Positions 58,367 to 64,000 of a stretch of DNA of 64,000 nt are shown piece by piece (position 1 is the stretch's first letter; each line of letters starts with the position of its first letter). A program made the position numbers and the translations under genes. Below the pieces are notes generated by a model. It saw nothing but the letters and a program-made list of their open reading frames with translations, did no database searches and had not been told where the DNA came from. This DNA comes from Deltaproteobacteria bacterium (lineage in GTDB: Bacteria > BMS3Abin14), in the NCBI GenBank assembly GCA_013151915.1, contig JAADHJ010000016.1, positions 41,446-105,445 of the forward strand. Direction: 5' to 3'.

Positions 58367-60436
58367 ATGAATCGCGAGCTGATTTTGGAGATAGGCACTG
58401 AGGAGATTCCTGCGGGCTATCTGCCGCCGGCCATCGAACAGCTTAAGAAGCTGGCGGTCAAAGAGTTGGAAGGACAGCGTCTATCCCACGGTGACGTTTT
58501 TGCTTACGCGACTCCCAGGCGCCTTACGTTGATAGTGCAGGGTGTCTCCGAAAGGCAGAAGGCAAGCGTGAAGGAGGTGCTTGGACCGGCCCGGGGAGTG
58601 GCGTTTGGTGATGACGGCAGGCCCACCAGGGCGGCGGAAGGGTTCGCCGGGGGCCAGGGTGTGGCGGTTGAGGATCTGAAGATCGTTGATACGCCCAAGG
58701 GCGAGTATGTCGCGGCCGTAAAGGAGGAGACCAGCGCAGCTGCCATGGATGTCCTTCCCCGGATGATGCCGCGGATGATCACATCCCTTCACTTCCCCAA
58801 GTTCCAGCGCTGGGGATACCTGAACCTGAGATTTCCAAGACCCATCCGATGGATACTGTGCCTTTTCGGGGCCGAGGCTGTTCCCTTCGAACTTGACGGT
58901 ATCGCGTCCGGCAGGAAGACCAGGGGGCACAGGTTCATGGCTCCCGGACCTTTTGAGGTGCCGAATGCCGGCGAATATCTTAAGATCGTCAGGGATGCCG
59001 GTATTATCCTCGATCAGGACGAGAGGCGGAAGATCATCGAGGCTGGGGTTATCGAAGCCGCTGCCGGTGTCAATGGTGTCCCCATCGAGGCCCCGGAACT
59101 GCTGGACGAGGTGACCTTCCTTGTCGAGTATCCCGTAGTGCTGCTCGGATCCTTTGAGAAAAGGTATCTTTCCTTGCCGTGGGAGGTCCTGATCACCTCC
59201 ATGGGGTCCCATCAGCGATATTTTGCGGTGACCGACGACAACGGAAACCTTCAGCCCAATTTCATTACGGTAAGCAACACCAGGACGAACGACGACACTG
59301 TCGTCATCAAAGGAAACGAGCGGGTGCTCCGGGCGAGACTGGAGGACGCCATGTTCTTCTTCCAGGAGGACAGGAAGATCCCACTCGAGAAGAGGGTCGA
59401 GGAACTGAAAGACGTTGTCTTTCAGGAGAAGCTCGGCACCTCTTATGAAAAGATGGAGCGGTTCTCGGAAATCGCTCGAACCCTTGCGGAGACGGTGGCG
59501 CCCGACCGGGTGGATGAGGTCCTCCAGGTGGCCTGTTTGTGCAAGGGGGATCTTGTGACCCAGATGGTAGGTGAGTTTGCGGATCTTCAGGGGGTCATGG
59601 GAAAGGAATACGCCCTGCTCGAAGGGGTAGGGGAAGAGGTCGCACAGGGTATTGTCGACCACTACCTGCCAAAGACGTCCGGGGGAAGGACCCCCGGGAC
59701 CGTGGGCGGGGCAGTGGTCAGCATTGCGGACAGGCTTGACACCGTTTGCGGGTGTTTCGGCATCGGGATCACACCCTCGGGGACCGCCGATCCCTACGGT
59801 CTCAGGCGCCATGCCCTTGCCATTATCGCCATTCTCATGGACCGGGGATGGAGGGTCTCGATATCCGACATGATGGCCCGCTCCCTGGATCTTCTCCAGG
59901 GAAAGATCGATGTTCCATCGGAGAAAGTATTGGCCAGACTCCATGAATTTTTCAGGGGACGTCTGCAGAACCTCTTCACCGGGAAAGGCCACCGTTACGA
60001 TCTGGTGCAGGCCGTTCTGGAGGAACAGTGGGAAGACCCGGTAGATGCCGCCGCACGACTGGAGGCGCTGGGGGAATTCGCGCAGCAGGCCGGATTCGCC
60101 GATCTGATGTTGTCGTTCAAGCGGGTGATGAACATCATCCCGGCTGATTTCGAGGGTACTTTGAACCGAAATACTTTGTCCGAAAGAGCGGAAAAAGAGC
60201 TGCTTGCGGCCGCCGATTCCGTCGGGAGCCAGGTGGAAGGCATGCTGCGTGCCGGGGACTATCTGGGCGCCCTTAACGCCTTGGCTGCCCTCAAGACACC
60301 GGTAGACGGTTTCTTCGATGGAGTCATGGTTATGGATAAAGACCCGGGGATCAGGGAAAATCGGCTCGCTATCCTGGCTATGGTTTCCTCTCTTTTCGAG
60401 CGGATCGCCGACTTCCGAAAGGTTGTCACTGAATAG
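58367..60436 (+). CDS. glyS: Glycyl-tRNA synthetase beta subunit
   Basis: The 689-residue beta subunit supplies tRNA recognition. It has the typical start ELILEIGTEEIPAGYLPPAI, then YATPRRLTLIV, GPARGVAFGDDG, FPKFQRWGYLNLRFPRPIRW, GDLVTQMVGEFADLQGVMG, TPSGTADPYGLRRHALAI and a C-terminal helical domain (DGVMVMDKDPGIRENRLA). GTGAGGA lies about 11 bases before the ATG. Confidence 0.95.
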   Translation: MNRELILEIGTEEIPAGYLPPAIEQLKKLAVKELEGQRLSHGDVFAYATPRRLTLIVQGVSERQKASVKEVLGPARGVAFGDDGRPTRAAEGFAGGQGVAVEDLKIVDTPKGEYVAAVKEETSAAAMDVLPRMMPRMITSLHFPKFQRWGYLNLRFPRPIRWILCLFGAEAVPFELDGIASGRKTRGHRFMAPGPFEVPNAGEYLKIVRDAGIILDQDERRKIIEAGVIEAAAGVNGVPIEAPELLDEVTFLVEYPVVLLGSFEKRYLSLPWEVLITSMGSHQRYFAVTDDNGNLQPNFITVSNTRTNDDTVVIKGNERVLRARLEDAMFFFQEDRKIPLEKRVEELKDVVFQEKLGTSYEKMERFSEIARTLAETVAPDRVDEVLQVACLCKGDLVTQMVGEFADLQGVMGKEYALLEGVGEEVAQGIVDHYLPKTSGGRTPGTVGGAVVSIADRLDTVCGCFGIGITPSGTADPYGLRRHALAIIAILMDRGWRVSISDMMARSLDLLQGKIDVPSEKVLARLHEFFRGRLQNLFTGKGHRYDLVQAVLEEQWEDPVDAAARLEALGEFAQQAGFADLMLSFKRVMNIIPADFEGTLNRNTLSERAEKELLAAADSVGSQVEGMLRAGDYLGALNALAALKTPVDGFFDGVMVMDKDPGIRENRLAILAMVSSLFERIADFRKVVTE

Positions 60437-60611
60437 TTCATCATCTCCTGTCGTCCCAGGCCGGCAGGATCAGGGCTCTCACCGAGAAAGTTCTTGACCG
60501 GAACCATAGAGATACATCAAGATGAGGCCCGATAAGATTTTTTGTTCTGGAGCCTTGGGGACTGTGTCTGTCAGGTTGCCCTTGGTCAAACATTTGAAAG
60601 GAGCTGGGAGA

Positions 60612-61922
60612 GTGGGAGCTTCCAGGAAAGATTGTCGCCGGATTGTTCCGGTTTTTTTTACGGCCTTGGGTTGTTTGATGGTCCTGATGACATCCATGAT
60701 TTCCGTCGCTGCGGCGGCCGAATACAGCCTTTCTTCCAGATCCTATCTCTATCTCCAGGAACGTGATAACGCAATCGATCCGAATGATCATCTGGCGCCG
60801 CTTTACGAGTACCTGTCCCTTGACCTATGGAACCTTAAGGAGGCGAATTTATCGTTTCACTCGTACGGGTGGGGGAGGCTCGACCTCGCGGATGAATCGG
60901 TAGGCGGGAGGACCGGCGGCTACATTTCCAGCGCCTACCTCCAATACCGGTATCCCACCGGAAACGGTCAGGCGAAACTGGGCAGGTTCTTCCTGGCGGA
61001 GGGAACCACCGCCGAGACTCTGGACGGGCTGTTTCTCAAGGGCACATGGAAAGGGGGGTTCGGCGCGTCTTTCTACGCCGGAAACCCGGTGGAGACCTCC
61101 CTCATCACTGCGAACGGGGGTGATTCCCTTGTTGGGGGAAGGGTCTTTTACGTTCGGCCCGGCCTTGCCGAAGCCGGTCTTGGCTACCTCATCGAGCAGG
61201 GGGATTTTCAGGGCGAAAACCGGGAGGAAGCAGGCGGTGATCTTTGGGTGCATTTCGCGCATTCATGGGACCTCACCGGTAAGTTCGTCTACAATTTAAC
61301 CACCAGCGATCTTGCCTCCCATCGGGTCGCGTTCCGCATGGTTCCCATCGACACCATTGACCTTGAATTGGGCACGGAAGGTTACAGCTACGATGGCCTG
61401 TTTCAGAAATCCCTTCATCCGGCGTTTCTGCCGCCGTCGGTGAACAGCAGCGACAAGGTCCGGGAACTGTTCGCTGACTGCGAGTGGCATACCTCCGACA
61501 GGTTGTCTGTCCATGCCGGCGTCAAAAGGATCAGCCACGACGCCGATGATCCAGGTGACGCTGCGCAAGGAGAGCTTGGTTTTCGCCTTCAGATGAGAGG
61601 CATCCTGAACCTGCTCGGTTTTTCGGCAGTCCTTCAGACCGCCGATCAGCCGGAGAATGAATATCGGGAATTAAGGGGGTGGCTCATGGGATCGGTCAAG
61701 AAGTGGAGTTTTTCCCTCGATGCCCTGACGTATCTGTACGAGGTGCCCGTCAACGGAGTGGATGCCTCCATCCAGATCGTAAGTTCGGCCGGCTGGAAGG
61801 CCAGCCCTCTTCTTTCCCTTTCCGGCGATCTGAGATACACCCAGAGCCCTCGGTATGACGAGGATCTGACCGTACTGCTCAGGGCGGACTTTGCCCTGGA
61901 CGGATCATGGGGAGGGAAGTAA
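60612..61922 (+). CDS. Outer-membrane beta-barrel protein of a porin-cytochrome-type cluster
   Basis: The 436-residue product has a signal peptide (IVPVFFTALGCLMVLMTSMI, cleavage near AAA before EYSLSS). Beta strands typical of an outer-membrane barrel follow, with alternating polar and hydrophobic residues (LSFHSYGWGRLDLAD, ISSAYLQYRYP, AKLGRFFLAEG, GGRVFYVRPGLAEAGLGYLI). The GTG at 60612 has AAGGAG 8 bases upstream and a normal signal peptide; an ATG at 60522 would add 30 residues. The C-terminal residue is not the usual aromatic. Two lipoprotein multiheme cytochromes follow, so it may be the sheath of an electron conduit. No family name can be given. Confidence 0.75.
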   Translation: MGASRKDCRRIVPVFFTALGCLMVLMTSMISVAAAAEYSLSSRSYLYLQERDNAIDPNDHLAPLYEYLSLDLWNLKEANLSFHSYGWGRLDLADESVGGRTGGYISSAYLQYRYPTGNGQAKLGRFFLAEGTTAETLDGLFLKGTWKGGFGASFYAGNPVETSLITANGGDSLVGGRVFYVRPGLAEAGLGYLIEQGDFQGENREEAGGDLWVHFAHSWDLTGKFVYNLTTSDLASHRVAFRMVPIDTIDLELGTEGYSYDGLFQKSLHPAFLPPSVNSSDKVRELFADCEWHTSDRLSVHAGVKRISHDADDPGDAAQGELGFRLQMRGILNLLGFSAVLQTADQPENEYRELRGWLMGSVKKWSFSLDALTYLYEVPVNGVDASIQIVSSAGWKASPLLSLSGDLRYTQSPRYDEDLTVLLRADFALDGSWGGK

Positions 61923-61924
61923 TT

Positions 61925-62389
61925 ATGAGGTACGTGAAGGGACTTCTGCTTTTTTTTACGCTGTTGTTTCTCCTGGCCGCCTGCGCCGGGATATCCACCA
62001 GAGAGTCGATACCGCTCCAGCACCCGGAGGAGCTTGATCAGGGCAGGGTCAACTGCCTCGAATGTCACGATAACGACGTCTCCGGTGCCCTCAAACCGTA
62101 CGGCTCCTTCCCGCACACGGCGGTTTTTCTCAAGGAACACGGATCTTACGCCTCTCAGGACCAGAACCTCTGTACCGCCTGCCACTCACCCTCCTGGTGT
62201 CAGACGTGTCATGCCGGCCGCGAGGAACTCAAGCCCGGGATCAAGTACGGCAATCGCCCTGACCTGACCCTGCCTCACCGGGGGGATTTCATAATACAGC
62301 ACCAGAAGGAGGGGCGGATCAACCCGGGGTTGTGCCTGACTTGTCACGGCAACCGTAACAACCAGGTATGCGGCAGGTGCCATAAGTGA
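61925..62389 (+). CDS. Pentaheme lipoprotein cytochrome c
   Basis: The 154-residue product has a lipoprotein signal (LLLFFTLLFLLAACAG, lipobox cysteine at residue 20) and five CxxCH heme motifs: CLECH, CTACH, CQTCH, CLTCH and CGRCH. Several extra histidines could be distal ligands. It should be an exported, lipid-anchored cytochrome that moves electrons at the envelope. GGAGGGA lies about 8 bases before the ATG, overlapping the end of the barrel gene, so both are probably co-translated. Its stop TGA is the first TGA of the hairpin repeat at 62388. Confidence 0.87.
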   Translation: MRYVKGLLLFFTLLFLLAACAGISTRESIPLQHPEELDQGRVNCLECHDNDVSGALKPYGSFPHTAVFLKEHGSYASQDQNLCTACHSPSWCQTCHAGREELKPGIKYGNRPDLTLPHRGDFIIQHQKEGRINPGLCLTCHGNRNNQVCGRCHK

Positions 62390-62520
62390 TGACTTCACAA
62401 GGAGTCATCACCGCGCCCGCTTAGGGGCGCTCAAATCGAAGATTTGTGAGGGAAGCGAAAATGACATTTTTCGCTTCCCGTGGAGTAAGATGTAACGGAT
62501 GCACTTTTTACGACTCTATA
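62388..62520 (+). repeat. Multi-hairpin repeat with compensatory stem change
   Basis: GATGACTTCACAAGGAGTCATC, GCGCCC/GGGGCGC, AAATCGAAGATTT and a fourth stem GGGAAGCGAAAA/TTTTCGCTTCCC. Other copies have GGAAAGCG/CGCTTTCC, so an A-T pair has become a G-C pair on both arms. The fifth module is degraded (GTAAGATG/GCACTTTTTAC). Confidence 0.87.
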
Positions 62521-62572
62521 TATACAGAACCCGGGAACCAGGGGAACGGTCTGTGATATTCCGGAGGTTGGG

Positions 62573-63679
62573 ATGAAAACAGGGATAAACAGGATAAAGA
62601 AGGGCCGGAGAATTACCGCGGGCCTTTCGATACCCGGTGTCAGAGTACTTGCCGGTTTTGCATTTCTTCTGATGGCGTCAGGGGTGATACTCGGGTGTTC
62701 CACGGCCGTCCAGGATTCTCCCTTTAGCCTGCTCGATGAGAACGGGAACCATCCGGCGGGGTGGATCCAGGCCCACGGATCCTACGCTGCGCCGGATGGC
62801 GACTTATGCAAGTCCTGTCATGGGGAAAACCTTGACGGGGGAATATCGACCGTTTCCTGCTCATCTCCTTCCTATAACGGCCAATCGTGTCATGTTGGCG
62901 GCCCGGCTTTTCATCCGGACGACTGGCTCAACAAAACCGCCATAGGGACAAGCACATTCCACGGGACCGCTTTCCAGAACGGCATTCTGAGTTGCGCTTT
63001 ATGCCACCAGCCGCCCGATCTGAACGATCCTGACGGCGGCAAATGCTATACATGCCACTTCGGTACCTCGGGTGCCAGAACGCCGGGTGGCTGGTCTCAC
63101 CCCCTCACCCATACGGATCCCGTGGTCACCCATAGCCAGTTCAAGGGAACCTCTGACGAGTCCATCTGCGTCAATTGCCACGATACCAACAATCAGTTCG
63201 GCAACATGCCCACACCGTTTTGCCACAACTGCCATGGAAGTTCCCATAGCGTTCCCTTTCTCGACCACAACCAGGTTGCGCCGCTGCAGGAGGACTTCGA
63301 TGCGAACTGTTCCGGTTGCCACAGTATCGACGGTTCTGCCCAGTCATTCGCCCCCGCGTGTACCACCTGCCACCTGGGGGGAAGCCCCTACATATACACT
63401 AACTGCAGGTCCTGCCACGGGCATCCCCCCGACGGTGAACCCCCCGTAAACAACAATTTCCCCAATCTGCAAGGGAGGCATGACTATCACCAAAGCTTCA
63501 CCTCCTGTTCCGACTGCCATGACGACGGCGGGTCGGGGACGGGCCTCAACCACGGCTATGACGACATTGTGAATCTTCAGGCGCCTTCGGGAATCACCTT
63601 CACCATAGGGGGCGGCAACGTAACCTGTAACGGTCTCTGCCACGGCGAGAACCACAGAATGAACAGGACCTGGTACTAA
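62573..63679 (+). CDS. Multiheme lipoprotein cytochrome c with nonstandard heme sites
   Basis: The 368-residue product has a lipoprotein signal (FAFLLMASGVILGC, lipobox cysteine at residue 42). Nine canonical CxxCH sites follow: CKSCH, CALCH, CYTCH, CVNCH, CHNCH, CSGCH, CTTCH, CRSCH and CSDCH. A CxxxCH site (CNGLCH) lies near the C-terminus, and near the N-terminus there is a possible long-spaced site with nine residues between cysteines (CSSPSYNGQSCH). Up to eleven hemes are possible. Similar long-spaced sites are known in CxxxxCH/CxxCH outer-surface cytochromes of metal-reducing bacteria. GGAGG lies about 6 bases before the ATG. It is the third member of the barrel-cytochrome group. Confidence 0.87.
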   Translation: MKTGINRIKKGRRITAGLSIPGVRVLAGFAFLLMASGVILGCSTAVQDSPFSLLDENGNHPAGWIQAHGSYAAPDGDLCKSCHGENLDGGISTVSCSSPSYNGQSCHVGGPAFHPDDWLNKTAIGTSTFHGTAFQNGILSCALCHQPPDLNDPDGGKCYTCHFGTSGARTPGGWSHPLTHTDPVVTHSQFKGTSDESICVNCHDTNNQFGNMPTPFCHNCHGSSHSVPFLDHNQVAPLQEDFDANCSGCHSIDGSAQSFAPACTTCHLGGSPYIYTNCRSCHGHPPDGEPPVNNNFPNLQGRHDYHQSFTSCSDCHDDGGSGTGLNHGYDDIVNLQAPSGITFTIGGGNVTCNGLCHGENHRMNRTWY

Positions 63680-63687
63680 GAAGATCC

Positions 63688-63708
63688 CCCCTGTGTCAGA
63701 GACAGGGG
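63688..63708 (+). terminator. Hairpin after the cytochrome gene
   Basis: CCCCTGT-GTCAGAG-ACAGGGG begins nine bases after the stop. It has no T-tract, so it may be a weak terminator or an mRNA-protecting hairpin. Confidence 0.45.
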
Positions 63709-63859
63709 TTGGAAGATGGGTATGTGTGCCGCTATTTTCCCCGGCCCGGGGATTTTGGCGTTGCTTTGCTGTTGTGTTGTGGTTGTTTGGGGGGGATTTG
63801 AGGTGTTGGCGGCGATGTTTTCTGCCTGAACTACGGTCAGGAGCCGTTTTGGGAGGGTT

Positions 63860-63881
63860 TCCGGCGGACCTGTCCGCCGGA
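63860..63881. repeat. REP-like perfect hairpin
   Basis: TCCGGCGGAC-CT-GTCCGCCGGA is a perfect 10-bp stem with a two-base loop, directly downstream of the truncated minus-strand gene at the right edge. Stretch 63709-63908 otherwise holds no convincing gene; its G-rich open frame has no ribosome-binding site. Confidence 0.65.
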
Positions 63882-63908
63882 CCTCTCAGGGGCCTGTAAT
63901 CATCGGAT

Positions 63909-64000
63909 CTAGATACCCAGATGCGTTCTTTGCATCTGTTGTATGAAGTCCGCCGGCCCGAAGAAGAGTCCTCTCAGCTCCTTTTGGACTATGCTGTCAG
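63909..64000 (-). CDS. C-terminal end of a possible REP-associated (Y1/IS200-type) transposase, partial
   Basis: On the minus strand the last 30 codons before a TAG encode ELRGLFFGPADFIQQMQRTH and a short end. The pattern (R)G-x-x-x-G-x-x-x-F-(I/V)-x-x-M resembles the C-terminal GSEEFV-type segment of REP-associated tyrosine transposases, but 30 residues are too few to be sure. The gene enters from right of the window, so its catalytic HUH motif cannot be seen. The adjacent REP-like hairpin fits such an element. Confidence 0.35.
   Translation of the reverse strand, partial: DSIVQKELRGLFFGPADFIQQMQRTHLGI

Noticed and set aside
58481..59992. Long minus-strand open frame opposite glyS
   Set aside because: glyS on the plus strand is an unmistakable full-length gene. 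The opposite frame has no domain and arises from the codon pattern of a GC-rich gene.
63693..63899. Open frame of about 68 codons after the multiheme cytochrome
   Set aside because: It starts in a hairpin, has no ribosome-binding site, is rich in Gly, Trp, Cys and Arg as expected from G-rich noise, and covers the REP-like hairpin.

Overview
The window is a 64-kb stretch of chromosome from a Gram-negative, probably deltaproteobacterial lineage (Desulfuromonadota/Desulfobacterota-like). I infer this from the gene order yicC-gmk-rpoZ-relA/spoT-ridA-rpmB, which I recall from Geobacter-type genomes, and from the envelope genes (BamD, PilW/Tgl, RodZ-like, lipoprotein cytochromes, an outer-membrane barrel). 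Also typical are the many receiver/histidine-kinase hybrids, the CheC/CheD chemosensory genes and the multiheme cytochromes. No taxonomic marker such as 16S rRNA is present, so this stays an inference. No phage, integrase, CRISPR array or complete insertion sequence is visible.

Layout. 1-1389: end of pgk, then tpiA and secG. 1656-6115 (minus strand): LysM protein, TPR protein, BamD lipoprotein, a 35-residue RCKP zinc-ribbon protein, a Fur-family regulator and a small membrane protein. 6848-6934: tRNA-Leu(GAG) with a clear promoter and terminator. 7248-11081: galU, hsp20 and lon, the last overlapping the first kinase gene. 11078-32061: a 21-kb signalling block. It holds two receiver-first hybrid kinases, a PocR/GAF/HD-GYP protein, a receiver-DUF4388 protein, a putative degenerate small GTPase, a GAF kinase overlapping a TrkH potassium transporter, then cheR, mcp, cheW, cheY, cheA, cheC and cheD. 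It ends with a receiver-receiver-coiled-coil membrane protein and a TPR-receiver protein. 32051-41085: DUF4416, yicC, gmk, rpoZ, relA/spoT, ridA, rpmB (minus), DUF1858 and recG. 41534-45449: ndk, rlmN, a sigma-32-like factor and a DegP/HtrA protease. 45485-47406 (minus): chorismate mutase and nadB. 47733-50439: an unknown acidic-tailed protein, PilW/Tgl and a RodZ-like protein. 50441-57065: an EF-G paralogue, a HAD phosphatase, rnc, era, mgtE and recO. 57255-60436: glyQ and glyS. 60612-63679: outer-membrane barrel plus two multiheme lipoproteins. The right edge carries a REP-like hairpin and the 3' end of a possible REP-associated transposase.

How it works together. The chemosensory block lacks CheB and any flagellar gene. 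With CheC/CheD, a membrane-anchored receiver/coiled-coil protein, a putative pseudo-GTPase and, elsewhere, PilW/Tgl and RodZ, it looks more like a system for surface motility, polarity or another cellular function than for flagellar swimming. The barrel/cytochrome trio at the right end looks like an electron conduit through the outer membrane.

The most striking non-coding feature is a family of intergenic repeats. The main one is a chain of up to five hairpins present in about fifteen full, partial or minimal copies, whose stems vary by paired (compensatory) changes and which reaches into the ends of several genes. Other families are GTTCAAC arrays, GTCCAGAG arrays and a duplicated block of about 190 bp. 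Together they fill nearly every gap longer than 300 bases.
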